A stretch of 64,000 bases of DNA. Source: Streptomyces sp. CB03234 (GTDB taxonomy: Bacteria > Actinomycetota > Actinomycetes > Streptomycetales > Streptomycetaceae). The notes under the pieces were generated by a model. It saw nothing but the letters and a program-made list of their open reading frames with translations. It ran no database searches and was not told the origin of the DNA. Numbering within the stretch: position 1 is the first letter of the stretch; every line of letters starts with the position of its first letter. Of the stretch, positions 50,264 through 59,824 are shown one piece after another. Where the stretch lies: the NCBI RefSeq assembly GCF_001905885.1, contig NZ_LIYH01000002.1, positions 673,591-737,590 of the forward strand. Direction: 5' to 3'. The translations under genes were made by a program, and so were the position numbers.

Positions 50264-51352
50264 ATGCCACGCCGCACTGCGACGATGCTCGCCTCCACCC
50301 TCGTCCTCATCGCGCTGCTCTGCGCAGGCGTGTTCTTTCCGGTGCCCTACTCGGAGATGAGCCCGGGACCGACGGTCAACACGCTCGGCGAGGCCGACGG
50401 CGAGCCGGTGCTGCAGATCTCCGGCCACAAGACCTACCCCACGACCGGGCATCTCAATATGACGACGGTCAGGGTCACCGGTGCGGACTACAAGATGAAC
50501 CTGGTCGAGGCGGTCTACGGGTGGCTCGCCCACGACAGCGTCGTGGTGCCGCACGACACGCTCTATCCGAACGGCAAGACCGAGGAGCAGTCGACCCAGG
50601 AGAACGCCGAGGAATTCAGCCAGTCCCAGGAGAGCGCGAAGGTCGCCGCCCTCGGGCAGCTGGGCATCCCCGTCGCGTCCCGCGTGGTCGTCTCCTCCGT
50701 CCAGAAGGACAGCCCCGCCGAGGGCACGCTGCACGCCGGCGATGTGATCAAGGCGGTGGACGGTACGGCGGTCAAGGCGCCGCAGGACGTGGCCAAGCTC
50801 GTCACCAAGCACAAGCCCAAGGAGGACGTGGTCTTCACCATCGTCCCGGCGAAGGAGGCGGCGGCCGCCGAGAAGGCGGGCCGGGAGCCCACCACGACCG
50901 AGCGGGTCACCCTCACCACCAAGAAGTCCGACGAGGGCGACCGGGCGATCGTCGGCATCCAGGCCGGGACGGACCACACCTTCCCGTTCACCGTCGACAT
51001 CAAGCTCGCCGACGTGGGCGGCCCGAGCGCGGGCCTGATGTTCTCCCTCGGAATCGTCGACAAGCTGACTCCGGGCGACCTGACGGGCGGCACGTTCGTC
51101 GCGGGCACCGGCACGATCGACGACTCGGGCAAGGTCGGCCCGATCGGCGGCATCGAGATGAAACTGGTCGGTGCGCGGAACGCGGGCGCCCGGTACTTCC
51201 TGACGCCCGCCGACAACTGCGCGGCGGCGACGTCCGACACACCTGACGGGCTCACGCTGATCAAGGTGAACACCATCAAGGACGCGGTGAAGTCCCTCGA
51301 GAAGATCCGCAAGGGCACCACCAGCGGCCTCCCGAGCTGCGCGACCGGCTGA
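50264..51352 (+). CDS. Membrane-anchored PDZ and Lon-type (S16) protease
   Basis: This 362-aa YlbL-type protein has an N-terminal membrane anchor (ATMLASTLVLIALLCAGVFF). A PDZ domain (about 135-200: VVVSSVQKDSPAEGTLHAGD, VDGTAVKAPQD) and a C-terminal Lon-like proteolytic domain with catalytic Ser in GGPSAGLMFSLG and Lys in EMKLVGARNAGA follow. It is an extracytoplasmic quality-control protease (Rv3194c type in mycobacteria, from memory). ATG 50264. The PPA1309 gene is convergent, and a small tandem repeat lies between them. Confidence 0.9.
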   Translation: MPRRTATMLASTLVLIALLCAGVFFPVPYSEMSPGPTVNTLGEADGEPVLQISGHKTYPTTGHLNMTTVRVTGADYKMNLVEAVYGWLAHDSVVVPHDTLYPNGKTEEQSTQENAEEFSQSQESAKVAALGQLGIPVASRVVVSSVQKDSPAEGTLHAGDVIKAVDGTAVKAPQDVAKLVTKHKPKEDVVFTIVPAKEAAAAEKAGREPTTTERVTLTTKKSDEGDRAIVGIQAGTDHTFPFTVDIKLADVGGPSAGLMFSLGIVDKLTPGDLTGGTFVAGTGTIDDSGKVGPIGGIEMKLVGARNAGARYFLTPADNCAAATSDTPDGLTLIKVNTIKDAVKSLEKIRKGTTSGLPSCATG

Positions 51353-51417
51353 CGTACCGGACAGGCACGCCCGCCGGTCGGGCCAGGCCGCCGTGGGCAA
51401 GCATTGCCAGGCAGCCC

Positions 51418-51492
51418 GCGTCCGTCGGCCCCGCGTCCGTGGGCTCCGCGTCCGTGGGCTCCGCGTCCGTCGGCCCCGCGTCCGTCGGCTCC
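51418..51492. repeat. 15-bp tandem repeat, five copies
   Basis: Five consecutive units GCGTCCGTSGGCYCC (15 bp, differing at two positions) fill 51418-51492, between the convergent PDZ-Lon and PPA1309 genes. The array lies outside both coding regions. No protein or hairpin function is apparent; slippage could vary its copy number. Confidence 0.85.
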
Positions 51493-51545
51493 GGACCCAG
51501 GCCGGGCCGGGCCTCGTACCGGCCCGCCCCCGTCTCCGGGGCCGC

Positions 51546-52103
51546 TCAGGACTCGAACGTGGCCGCGAGGGCTTCGGCGAGGCCAGGGACGAGGTCGGCG
51601 CCGGTGAGGACCTCGGTGGGGGAGTCCTTCTCGCGCAGCCGCAGCGCCGACTCACGGGCGCCGTCGCGGAGGACAGCCACCGTCATGCGGACCTCCTGGC
51701 GGTCGGGGTGGGCGGCGACCCACTTGGCCAGGCCCGCCTCGTCGAGGCCGTCCGGGACGGAGGTCTCGGCGGACGGCGGGAGCATCAGCCGCTCCACCGT
51801 CATCGCGCAGCCCGCCACGGCATCCGGCCAGGCGACGGTGGCGAGGAACTCGTCGAGCGGCCGGTCGGCGGGGATCTCGTCCTGCTCGATCGGGGTGAGG
51901 GGGGCGGCGGCCTCGTCGCTGTCGAGGCCGAGCTGGGCCGCCAGCCCCGGCTCCTGGGAGCGCAGCTGGACGGTGTCGACGAGGGCGAAGAGCCGGGCCG
52001 GCTGGTCCCAGCCCAGGCCGGACGCGTACTCGTCGATCTCGAGTACCGCGCGGGTCAGCGGGCTGGCGGCCATCGGGGGGCCTGAGGGAGAAACGTTGGA
52101 CAT
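51546..52103 (-). CDS. PPA1309 family protein
   Basis: This 185-aa protein matches the actinobacterial PPA1309 family: [31 protein letters not shown], a central Asp/Glu-rich linker, [19 protein letters not shown] and a C-terminal [23 protein letters not shown]. It has no membrane segment, and the function is unknown. AGGAGG upstream allows either ATG 52103 or TTG 52109; the two differ by two residues. It is divergent from the UPF0182 gene, and the same pair is seen together in other actinobacteria as far as I recall. Confidence 0.82.
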   Translation of the reverse strand: MSNVSPSGPPMAASPLTRAVLEIDEYASGLGWDQPARLFALVDTVQLRSQEPGLAAQLGLDSDEAAAPLTPIEQDEIPADRPLDEFLATVAWPDAVAGCAMTVERLMLPPSAETSVPDGLDEAGLAKWVAAHPDRQEVRMTVAVLRDGARESALRLREKDSPTEVLTGADLVPGLAEALAATFES

Positions 52104-52228
52104 GGTCAATATCCTGCCTCCTTTCGACCCGGAGGCGGGAACTAGGTAAAGCTTCAGTAAGTTGCATGAGTGGGCTCTACGATCGCTGGGCCTGCTTCAC
52201 CACACGACCGCTACTCGAGGGGCGCACG

Positions 52229-55210
52229 TTGGCTTTCCAGATGCCGGACCGCGGCGGAGGCCCGACCGGGCCACGGATCAGAGTCGGCCGGCCGTCCCGG
52301 CGGGCCCGTACCCTGCTCATGACACTGGGGGTACTGGCCGTCCTGGCCATGCTCTTCGTCATGTTCGCCGGGTTCTGGACGGACTGGCTGTGGTACAGGT
52401 CCGTCAATTACTCGTCCGTCTTCACCACCACCCTGTGGACCAAGATCGGCCTGTTCGCCGTCTTCGGGCTGCTGATGGCCGTGGCGGTGGGACTGAACAT
52501 CTGGCTCGCGCACCGGCTGCGCCCGCCGCTGAGCGCCATGTCGCTGGAGCAGCAGAGCCTGGACCGGTACCGGATGGGAGTGGCCCCGTACAAGAAGTGG
52601 GTGCTCCTGGCGATCACCGCCCTGGTCGGGCTGATCGCCGGTGCCTCCGCCTCCGGCCAGTGGCGCACCTGGCTGATGTGGGTCAACGGGGTGCCCTTCG
52701 GTGAGAAGGACCCGCAGTTCGGGATGGACGTGGCGTTCTACGCGTTCGACCTGCCCTGGTACCGGTTCCTGCTGGGCTTCGGCTTCGCCGCCACCGTGCT
52801 GTCGCTGATCGCCGCCGCCCTGACGCACTACCTGTACGGCGGGCTGCGCATCACCAGCCCCGGCGCGCGGGCCACCGCCGCCGCGACCGGGCACCTCTCC
52901 GTCCTGCTGGGCGTCTTCGTCTCGCTGAAGGCGGTCGCGTACTGGCTCGACCGGTACGGCCTGGCCGTGAAGTCCAGCGACTTCAAGGCGACCGGCAACT
53001 GGACGGGCCTGAGGTACGTCGACGCCAACGCCTACCTTCCGGCGAAGACGATCCTCTTCTGCATCGCCGCCATCTGCGCCGTGCTGTTCTTCGCGACCCT
53101 CTGGCGCCGCACCTGGCAGCTGCCGGTGATCGGCTTCGGCCTGATGGTGCTGTCGGCGATCCTGATCGGCGGGCTCTACCCGGCGATCGTGCAGAAGTTC
53201 CAGGTCCAGCCGAACGAGCAGGCCAAGGAAGCGCCGTACATCGAGAAGAACATCGACGCCACGCGCAAGGCGTACGACATCGACCAGACGAAGCCGGAGA
53301 ACTACTCCGGCAAGTCCACGGTCAAGGCCAAGGACAAGCTGCGGGCCGACGCCGACACCGCCGCCAGCTACCGGCTGGTCGACCCGAACATCGTGTCGCC
53401 GACCTTCCAGCAGCTGGAGCAGCGGCGGAAGTACTACCAGTTCCCGACCACGCTCGACGTCGACCGGTACCAGGGCAAGGACACGGTCATCGGTCTGCGG
53501 GAGCTCAACATCAAGGGCATCCCGAAGCGGAACTGGATCAACGACCACTTCACGTACACCCATGGCTATGGCGCGATCATGGCCACGGGCACCGCGACGG
53601 ACGCCAACGGCTCCCCGGTCTTCACCGAGGCCGGCCTGCCGACCAAGGGCCAGCTCCCGAAGTACGAGCAGCGGATCTACTACGGCGAGAAGACCGAGCA
53701 GTACTCGATCGTCGGCGGTCCGCAGAAGGAGCTCGACTACGAGGAGAACGGCGAGAAGACCACCAGCTACAAGGGCGAGGGCGGGATCAGCCTCTCCAAC
53801 GCCTTCAACCGGGCCGCCTACGCCGTGGCCTTCAGCGAGCCGCAGATCCTCTACTCGGGAGCCATCGGCGACGGTTCGCAGATCCTGTACAACCGCACGC
53901 CCAAGCAGCGCGTGGAGGCGGTCGCCCCCTGGCTGACCATCGACGGCGACGCCTACCCGGCGGTCATCGACGGCCGCATCCAGTGGATCGTCGACGCCTA
54001 CACGACGACGAACGGCTACCCGTACGCGTCGCGTACGACGCTGGGGGACACCACCACGGACTCCCTCACCGCCGGCAACCAGACGCGCGCGGTCGTCGCC
54101 CAGCAGAACCAGGTCAACTACATCCGCAACTCGGTCAAGGCCACCGTCGACGCGTACGACGGCACGGTGAAGCTGTACCAGTGGGACACCAAGGACCCGG
54201 TCCTCAAGACCTGGATGAAGGCGTTCCCCGGCACGGTCGAGCCGAAGAGCGCCATCAAGGCCGACCTCCGGGAGCACCTGCGCTACCCGCAGGACATGTT
54301 CAAGGTCCAGCGCGAGCTGCTGACCCGGTACCACGTCCAGGACCCCGCCCAGTTCTACAGCGGCAGTGACGCCTGGCAGGTGCCGGACGACCCGACCAAC
54401 AAGGACGGCAACGCGGTTCCGCCGTACTACCTGAGCATGAAGATGCCCGGGGACACGGGGCAGCGGTTCTCGCTGACGACGACGTTCACGCCGAACGGCC
54501 GGCCCAACCTGGGCGGCTTCATGGCGGTGGACGCCGACGCCAACAGCAAGGACTACGGCCGGATAAGGCTGCTCAGGGTCACCCAGGACGTCCCCGGCCC
54601 GGCGCAGGTGCAGAACAAGCTCAACAGCCTGCCCTCCGTGGCCCAGTTCGTCCGTGACCTCAAGGGTGCCGACTCCGACATCCAGTACGGCAACCTGCTG
54701 ACCGTGCCGCTCGACGGCGGCTTCCTGTACGTCGAGCCGATCTACGCGCAGGGCCGCAACGCCGCGTATCCGCTGATGCGGAAGGTGGCGGTGTCGTACG
54801 TCGACGCGGACCAGCCGGAAGGCGACACCACCAAGGACACCACGGTGTTCGAGGACAACCTCGCCAAGGCGCTGAACGCGGTCTTCGGGGTGGACGGCGA
54901 GACGCCGACCACACCGCCGCCGAGTGACCCGACCAAGCCGCCGGCCACCGGTGAGTCGGCGCTGCAGCAGGCGATCGCGGACGCGCAGAAGGCGTTCGCG
55001 GACGGTGAGGCGGCGTTGAAGAAGGGTGACTGGACGGCGTACGGAAAGGCGCAGGAGGCGCTGGCGGAGGCGCTCCAGCGGGTCGCCGCTGCGGACGCCC
55101 AGCGCAAGACCGACGGCGGCAAGAACGCCGACAAGCCCGCGGCGGGGGCGGCCAAGCCCAAGCCCGGTGCCGATGCGGCGGGCGCCGACAAGCCCGCGTC
55201 GGGCGGCTGA
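52229..55210 (+). CDS. UPF0182 large membrane protein
   Basis: This 993-aa COG1615/UPF0182 protein has seven N-terminal helices within the first 330 residues ([60 protein letters not shown] and others). An external domain of about 550 residues follows ([38 protein letters not shown]). It ends in a Lys/Ala-rich coil-like tail ([20 protein letters not shown]). TTG 52229 was chosen because GAGGGG lies 9 bp upstream and the protein then starts at [10 protein letters not shown]; the frame is open further to 52166. The function of the family is unknown. Confidence 0.9.
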   Translation: MAFQMPDRGGGPTGPRIRVGRPSRRARTLLMTLGVLAVLAMLFVMFAGFWTDWLWYRSVNYSSVFTTTLWTKIGLFAVFGLLMAVAVGLNIWLAHRLRPPLSAMSLEQQSLDRYRMGVAPYKKWVLLAITALVGLIAGASASGQWRTWLMWVNGVPFGEKDPQFGMDVAFYAFDLPWYRFLLGFGFAATVLSLIAAALTHYLYGGLRITSPGARATAAATGHLSVLLGVFVSLKAVAYWLDRYGLAVKSSDFKATGNWTGLRYVDANAYLPAKTILFCIAAICAVLFFATLWRRTWQLPVIGFGLMVLSAILIGGLYPAIVQKFQVQPNEQAKEAPYIEKNIDATRKAYDIDQTKPENYSGKSTVKAKDKLRADADTAASYRLVDPNIVSPTFQQLEQRRKYYQFPTTLDVDRYQGKDTVIGLRELNIKGIPKRNWINDHFTYTHGYGAIMATGTATDANGSPVFTEAGLPTKGQLPKYEQRIYYGEKTEQYSIVGGPQKELDYEENGEKTTSYKGEGGISLSNAFNRAAYAVAFSEPQILYSGAIGDGSQILYNRTPKQRVEAVAPWLTIDGDAYPAVIDGRIQWIVDAYTTTNGYPYASRTTLGDTTTDSLTAGNQTRAVVAQQNQVNYIRNSVKATVDAYDGTVKLYQWDTKDPVLKTWMKAFPGTVEPKSAIKADLREHLRYPQDMFKVQRELLTRYHVQDPAQFYSGSDAWQVPDDPTNKDGNAVPPYYLSMKMPGDTGQRFSLTTTFTPNGRPNLGGFMAVDADANSKDYGRIRLLRVTQDVPGPAQVQNKLNSLPSVAQFVRDLKGADSDIQYGNLLTVPLDGGFLYVEPIYAQGRNAAYPLMRKVAVSYVDADQPEGDTTKDTTVFEDNLAKALNAVFGVDGETPTTPPPSDPTKPPATGESALQQAIADAQKAFADGEAALKKGDWTAYGKAQEALAEALQRVAAADAQRKTDGGKNADKPAAGAAKPKPGADAAGADKPASGG

Positions 55211-55286
55211 ACCAGGGCGGTCCCCCTGCCCGTCCTCGGGGCGGGCGGGGGGACCTCCGGGTCGTGATACGGTAGTGACACAACGA

Positions 55287-55360
55287 CGCGGGGTGGAGCA
55301 GCTCGGTAGCTCGCTGGGCTCATAACCCAGAGGTCGCAGGTTCAAATCCTGTCCCCGCTA
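55287..55360 (+). tRNA. tRNA-fMet (initiator, CAT)
   Basis: A 74-nt cloverleaf has anticodon CAT at 55321-55323. Initiator hallmarks are three consecutive G-C pairs at the end of the anticodon stem (CTGGG/CCCAG) and a mismatched first acceptor pair (C1 opposite U72). The 3' CCA is not encoded. An identical copy lies 2.2 kb downstream. A strong hairpin follows. Confidence 0.95.
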
Positions 55361-55368
55361 CTGAAAGC

Positions 55369-55401
55369 AAGGGCCCGGATCCTTCCAGGATCCGGGCCCT
55401 T
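55369..55401 (+). terminator. Terminator after first tRNA-fMet
   Basis: A 14-bp perfect stem (55369-55382 with 55388-55401), 5-nt loop and following GTCGTGTTT end the first tRNA transcript. Its arms share the GGCCCGGATCC core with the terminator of the second copy. Confidence 0.85.
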
Positions 55402-55586
55402 GTCGTGTTTGTGGGGAGAGGGGCTCTTGGCTGACCGGCCGGGGCTCATGTGAAGAACGGCCCTGACGGGGGCAGTTGGGGTGCAACGTGTTTGACTTGT
55501 CTCCCTGTGGGCATGTCGACAAAACGCTGAAGTGACCTCACTGGCTGCGGTATACCAGGTGTACGCGGGTAGCAGGTGGTGCGACG

Positions 55587-57443
55587 ATGGGAATTATGGG
55601 GGACAGGGCAACTCTGTTGGAGACAGGGCGGTTTGTGCAGCGGCACGCCGAAAGCGCCGCAGATGTGATGGGTGACGCTGTCATGGAGACCACCGCCATG
55701 GACAGCACTGAGACCGGTGACGCCGTCGAGACCGAGGAGCGCCACCGCCGCGCCGCCGAGAACGGCGACACCGCCGCCATGAGCGTCCTCGGGGCCCTGC
55801 TGCTGCGCCGCGGCGACCTCGACGGCGCCGAGCCCTACCTGCGCGCCGCCACCGCCGACGGCGACCGTGCCGCCGCCAACAACCTGGGTGTCCTCCTCCA
55901 CCAGCGCGGGTACGCCGACGAGGCCGCCGGCTGGTGGCGCATCGCCGCCGTGGCCGGTTCCGCGGCCGCCGCCCACGCCCTGGGCCGCCACTACCGCGAG
56001 CGCGGCGACGAGCCGGCGGCCGAGTACTGGCTGCGCCAGTCCGCCGAGCAGGGCCACGCGCTCGGCGCGTACGCCCTGGCCGACCTGCTGGAGCACCGCA
56101 GCGACGTCGGCGCCGAGCGGTGGCTGCGCGCCGCCGCCGAGCAGGGCCACCGCGAAGCCGCCTACCGCCTGGCCCGCGCCCTGGAGCGCAAGGCCCAGGC
56201 GCAGGCCGCCGACGACACCGCCGCCGCCGCCACCGGTACCGAGACCGCCGAACAGTGGTACCGGCAGGCCGCCGCCCGTGGCCACCGCCGCGCCGCCCTG
56301 CACCTCGGGGCCATCCTCGAACGGCGCGGCGAGCTGAAGGAGGCCGGCCGCTGGTACCTGACGTCCGCCAAGGACGGCGAGACCCGCGCCGCGTGCGCGC
56401 TCGGGTTCCTGCTCCGTGACGCGGGCGACGAGGAGAGCGCCGCCGTCTGGTGGCTGCGCGCCGCCCAGGACGGCGACGGCAACGCCGCCAACGCGCTGGG
56501 CGCCCTGCACGCCGCCCGCGGCGAGCACCAGACGGCCGAGCGCTGGTACCGCGCGGCCACCGACGCGGGGGATGTGAACGGCGCGTACAACCTCGGCCTG
56601 CTGTTCGCGGCCCAGAACCGCATCGCCCAGGCCGAGCAGTGGTACCGGCGCGCCGCCTACGCCGGTCACCGCGAGGCCGCCAACGCGCTCGCCATCCTGC
56701 TCCTCCAGAGCGGCGACCCCAATGGCGCCGAACCCTGGTTCTCCAAGGCCGCCGAGGCCGGCAGCGTCGACGCCGCGTTCAACCTGGGCATCCTCTACGC
56801 GGGTCGCGACGACGACGAGACGGCGCTGCGCTGGTACGAGCGGGCCGCCGCGGCCGGCCACACCGAGGCCGCGCTCCAGGTCGGCATCGCCCGCCTCCGG
56901 GACGGCGACGAGCGGGAGGCCGAGCGCCACCTGCGGTGTGCGGCGGGCGGCGGCAGCGCCGAGGCCGCGTTCCGCCTCGCCACCGTGCTGGACGCCCGCC
57001 AGGCGCCCACCGGACCGCCCGCGCTCGGCGAGCCGCAGGCGCCCAAGAGCGAGTGCGAGGAGTGGTACGAGCGGGCCGCCGAGCAGGGCCACCGCCGCGC
57101 CCAGGTACGGGTCGGCATGCTGGCCGCCGCCCGCGGGGACACCGCGGAGGCGGCCCGCTGGTACCGGGAGGCCGCCGAGGCGGGCAGCCGCAACGGCGCC
57201 TTCAACCTCGGCCTGCTGCTCGCCCGCGACGGGAACGAGCGGGAGGCCTCGCTCTGGTGGACCCGCGCCGCGCGTGCCGGACACGGCCGGGCCGCCCTGC
57301 GCCTGGCGCTGCTGGCCGCCCGCCGGGGCGAGCTGACCGAGGGCCGCCGCTGGTGCGCCCGCGCGGTCGAGCTGGGCCCGGCCGAGGTCGCCGAGCGGGC
57401 GGCACGGCTCAGCGAGGCGCTGCACCAGGAGCTCACCGCGTAG
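55587..57443 (+). CDS. Sel1-like/TPR repeat protein
   Basis: This 618-aa solenoid consists almost entirely of Sel1-like repeats of about 36 residues, of the form A-x-x-G-x-x-x-A-A-x-x-L-G-x-L-x-x-x-R-G-D-x-x-x-A-E-x-W-Y-x-x-A-A. Examples are LGALHAARGEHQTAERWYR and LGLLFAAQNRIAQAEQWYR. About 14-15 units run from residue 50 to the end. No enzyme domain, signal or membrane segment is seen. Such scaffolds mediate protein-protein contacts. ATG 55587 has a weak ribosome-binding site; ATG 55596 (MGDRATLLETG) is an alternative. The gene lies exactly between two identical tRNA-fMet genes. Confidence 0.88.
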   Translation: MGIMGDRATLLETGRFVQRHAESAADVMGDAVMETTAMDSTETGDAVETEERHRRAAENGDTAAMSVLGALLLRRGDLDGAEPYLRAATADGDRAAANNLGVLLHQRGYADEAAGWWRIAAVAGSAAAAHALGRHYRERGDEPAAEYWLRQSAEQGHALGAYALADLLEHRSDVGAERWLRAAAEQGHREAAYRLARALERKAQAQAADDTAAAATGTETAEQWYRQAAARGHRRAALHLGAILERRGELKEAGRWYLTSAKDGETRAACALGFLLRDAGDEESAAVWWLRAAQDGDGNAANALGALHAARGEHQTAERWYRAATDAGDVNGAYNLGLLFAAQNRIAQAEQWYRRAAYAGHREAANALAILLLQSGDPNGAEPWFSKAAEAGSVDAAFNLGILYAGRDDDETALRWYERAAAAGHTEAALQVGIARLRDGDEREAERHLRCAAGGGSAEAAFRLATVLDARQAPTGPPALGEPQAPKSECEEWYERAAEQGHRRAQVRVGMLAAARGDTAEAARWYREAAEAGSRNGAFNLGLLLARDGNEREASLWWTRAARAGHGRAALRLALLAARRGELTEGRRWCARAVELGPAEVAERAARLSEALHQELTA

Positions 57444-57521
57444 GGCGCGTGCGTACGCGGCCCAAGCCCTGCTTATGGATTTGCGCTGGTCCACACGGTC
57501 CCGTAAGGTTGTGTTCACCGA

Positions 57522-57595
57522 CGCGGGGTGGAGCAGCTCGGTAGCTCGCTGGGCTCATAACCCAGAGGTCGCAGGTTCAAATCCTGTCCCCGCTA
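57522..57595 (+). tRNA. tRNA-fMet (initiator, CAT), second copy
   Basis: This 74-nt gene is identical to the copy at 55287, including the C1/U72 mismatch and G-C-rich anticodon stem. The short flanks GACG before and CTGAAA after are shared too. Anticodon CAT lies at 57556-57558. Confidence 0.95.
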
Positions 57596-57601
57596 CTGAA
57601 A

Positions 57602-57637
57602 CCGAAGGCCCGGATCCTGACGGATCCGGGCCTTCGG
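57602..57637 (+). terminator. Terminator after second tRNA-fMet
   Basis: A 16-bp perfect stem (57602-57617 with 57622-57637), TGAC loop and following CGTTTTCC make a strong intrinsic terminator. Confidence 0.88.
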
Positions 57638-57680
57638 CGTTTTCCGTGCGCGCCGTGCGCCGTACGACGTGCGCACCGTA

Positions 57681-57719
57681 CGACGAAAGCCCCCGGCGCG
57701 CGGCCGGGGGCTTTCGTCG
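57681..57719 (-). terminator. Terminator after Fur-family gene
   Basis: A 16-bp perfect stem (57681-57696 with 57704-57719) with a 7-nt loop lies 8 bp past the stop of the minus-strand Fur-family gene. It is back-to-back with the tRNA terminator. Confidence 0.8.
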
Positions 57720-57726
57720 AGACGCG

Positions 57727-58143
57727 TCAGGCGGAGGCGCAGTTCGGGCAGACGCCCCGGTACGTGACCTCCACGTCCGAGATCGTGAAGCCGAAGCGCT
57801 CGGTGGCCGGCAGGTCCGCCAGCGGGTTGCCCGTCGGGTGTACGTCGCGGATCGCGCCGCACTGGGCGCACACCAGGTGGTGGTGCGGGCGGTGGGCGTT
57901 CGGGTCGTACCGCTTGGCGCGGCGGTCCGTGGAGACCTCCAGGACCTCACCCAGCGTCACCAGCTCACCCAGCGTGTTGTACACCGTCGCGCGGGAGATC
58001 TCCGGAAGCCGCTCCACCGCGCGCGCGTGCACCTCGTCGGCGGTCAGGTGTACGTGGTCCCCGTCGAGGACCTCGGCCACGACACGCCGCTGTGCGGTCA
58101 TTCGCCAGCCGCGTCCGCGCAGTCGTTCCAACAGGTCACTCAT
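57727..58143 (-). CDS. Fur-family, PerR/CatR-like peroxide-sensing regulator
   Basis: This 138-aa Fur-fold regulator has a recognition helix ISRATVYNTLGELV (about 48-62). The metal-sensing region is RYDPNAHRPHHHLVCAQC, where Asp rather than Glu precedes the His cluster, the PerR-type choice. Structural zinc cysteines are CAQC and CPNC near the end. Iron-bound PerR/CatR proteins are inactivated by peroxide-driven His oxidation and then release catalase genes. It is divergent from the catalase gene with 154 bp between starts, so catalase and autoregulation are the obvious targets. Confidence 0.9.
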   Translation of the reverse strand: MSDLLERLRGRGWRMTAQRRVVAEVLDGDHVHLTADEVHARAVERLPEISRATVYNTLGELVTLGEVLEVSTDRRAKRYDPNAHRPHHHLVCAQCGAIRDVHPTGNPLADLPATERFGFTISDVEVTYRGVCPNCASA

Positions 58144-58213
58144 GAGGACCAGCCTAACAGGGAGGGGACTTCAGTCCCGAATGGGTGTGGCTTTGGATGA
58201 GGGCTTGACTTAG

Positions 58214-58227
58214 ACAATGTCCATTGT
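58214..58227. promoter_or_regulatory. Candidate Fur/PerR-type operator between regulator and catalase
   Basis: ACAATG-TC-CATTGT is an inverted repeat with 6-bp perfect arms, set in TTAGACAATGTCCATTGTAG. This resembles the A/T-rich, ATAAT/ATTAT-like half-sites of Fur-superfamily boxes. It is the most A/T-rich element between the divergent genes and overlaps a possible promoter (TTGACT at 58205-58210). Binding is inferred. Confidence 0.5.
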
Positions 58228-58297
58228 AGGATCGGGAACGGCATTAGCCAAGGGACAGGACTTGCAGGACATGGCAGGACACACGCAGGAGGCGCAC

Positions 58298-59749
58298 GTG
58301 ACGCAGGGACCGCTCACCACGGAGGCCGGCGCGCCGGTCGCCGACAACCAGAACAGCGAGACCGCGGGCGTCGGCGGTCCGGTTCTGGTCCAGGACCAGC
58401 TGCTGCTGGAGAAGCTCGCGCACTTCAACCGTGAGCGCATTCCGGAGCGCGTGGTCCACGCACGTGGCGCCGGTGCGTACGGCACCTTCACGGTGACGGC
58501 CGACGTCACCAAGTACACCCGGGCGAAGTTCCTCTCCGAGGTCGGCAAGCAGACGGAGACGTTCCTCCGCTTCTCGACCGTGGCGGGCAACCTCGGTGCG
58601 GCCGACGCCGTCCGTGACCCGCGCGGCTTCGCGCTGAAGTTCTACACCGAAGAGGGCAACTACGACCTCGTCGGCAACAACACCCCGGTGTTCTTCATCA
58701 AGGACGCCATCAAGTTCCCCGACTTCATCCACACCCAGAAGCGCGACCCGTACACCGGCTCCCAGGAGGCGGACAACGTATGGGACTTCTGGGGCCTGTC
58801 GCCCGAGTCGACGCACCAGGTGACCTGGCTGTTCGGTGACCGCGGCATACCGGCGAGCTACCGCCACATGGACGGCTTCGGTTCCCACACGTTCCAGTGG
58901 AACAACGAGGCCGGCGAGGTCTTCTGGGTCAAGTACCACTTCAAGACCGACCAGGGCATCAAGTGCCTCACCCAGGACGAGGCCAACAAGCTCGCCGGTG
59001 AGGACCCGGACTCCCACCAGCGCGACCTGCGCGAGGCCATCGAGCGCGGCGACTACCCGTCCTGGACCGTCGGTGTGCAGATCATGCCCGCCGCCGAGGC
59101 CGCGACGTACCGCTTCAACCCGTTCGACCTCACCAAGGTGTGGCCGCACGCGGACTACCCGGTCATCGAGATCGGCAAGCTGGAGCTCAACCGCAACCCG
59201 CAGAACATCTTCGCCGAGGTCGAGCAGTCGATCTTCTCCCCGGCGCACTTCGTGCCCGGCATCGGCCCCTCGCCCGACAAGATGCTCCAGGGCCGTCTCT
59301 TCGCGTACGGCGACGCCCACCGCTACCGCGTCGGCATCAACGCCGACCACCTGCCGGTGAACCGGCCGCACGCCACCGAGGCGCGGACCAACAGCCGTGA
59401 CGGCTTCCTGTACGACGGCCGCCACCAGGGCGCGAAGAACTACGAGCCCAACAGCTTCGGCGGCCCGAACCAGACCGGCCGCCCGCTGTGGCAGCCGGTG
59501 CCGGTGACCGGTGTGACCGGCGACCACGAGGCGCCCGTCCACGCCGAGGACAACGACTTCGTCCAGGCGGGCAACCTCTACCGGCTGATGTCGGAGGCGG
59601 AGAAGGAGCGTCTGATCGCGAACCTGGCGGGCTTCATCGCCAAGGTGTCGCGCGACGACATCGCCGAGCGCGCGATCAACAACTTCCGCCAGGCGGACGA
59701 GGACTACGGCAAGCGGCTGGAGGCCGCGGTCCAGGCCCTGCGCGGCTGA
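58298..59749 (+). CDS. Monofunctional haem catalase
   Basis: This 483-aa clade-type small-subunit catalase has the distal His in [14 protein letters not shown] (about residue 55), [15 protein letters not shown] with the active-site Asn, and the proximal haem Tyr in [14 protein letters not shown] (about 340). Conserved NHLPVN-type NADPH-region residues are read as [10 protein letters not shown]. It degrades hydrogen peroxide in the cytosol. GTG 58298 was chosen because AGGAGG lies 7 nt upstream; the in-frame ATG at 58217 falls inside the operator-like palindrome. Control by the divergent PerR-like regulator is likely. Confidence 0.95.
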   Translation: MTQGPLTTEAGAPVADNQNSETAGVGGPVLVQDQLLLEKLAHFNRERIPERVVHARGAGAYGTFTVTADVTKYTRAKFLSEVGKQTETFLRFSTVAGNLGAADAVRDPRGFALKFYTEEGNYDLVGNNTPVFFIKDAIKFPDFIHTQKRDPYTGSQEADNVWDFWGLSPESTHQVTWLFGDRGIPASYRHMDGFGSHTFQWNNEAGEVFWVKYHFKTDQGIKCLTQDEANKLAGEDPDSHQRDLREAIERGDYPSWTVGVQIMPAAEAATYRFNPFDLTKVWPHADYPVIEIGKLELNRNPQNIFAEVEQSIFSPAHFVPGIGPSPDKMLQGRLFAYGDAHRYRVGINADHLPVNRPHATEARTNSRDGFLYDGRHQGAKNYEPNSFGGPNQTGRPLWQPVPVTGVTGDHEAPVHAEDNDFVQAGNLYRLMSEAEKERLIANLAGFIAKVSRDDIAERAINNFRQADEDYGKRLEAAVQALRG

Positions 59750-59776
59750 ACAGCACTGGATCGCTTGTCGTAATAC

Positions 59777-59811
59777 AGAGGGCCGGCTCCCGTCGCGGGG
59801 GCCGGCCCTCT
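59777..59811. terminator. Bidirectional hairpin terminator
   Basis: AGAGGGCCGGC (59777-59787) pairs with GCCGGCCCTCT (59801-59811) between the convergent catalase and CBS-domain genes; TCGTATGC follows on the plus strand. Confidence 0.8.
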
Positions 59812-59824
59812 CGTATGCCCGCCG

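Noticed and set aside
52211..55345. Open frame of about 1040 codons antisense to the UPF0182 gene and running into the tRNA
   Set aside because: Shadow of a real membrane protein gene with clear start, helices and family motifs.
55287..57595. Integrated element using the tRNA as attachment site
   Set aside because: The duplicated tRNA looked like att-type repeats, but the enclosed DNA has only a Sel1 gene with normal composition and no integrase or excisionase.
58217..58297. Catalase start at ATG 58217 giving 27 extra residues
   Set aside because: No ribosome-binding site, overlap with the operator-like palindrome, and AGGAGG exactly placed for GTG 58298.
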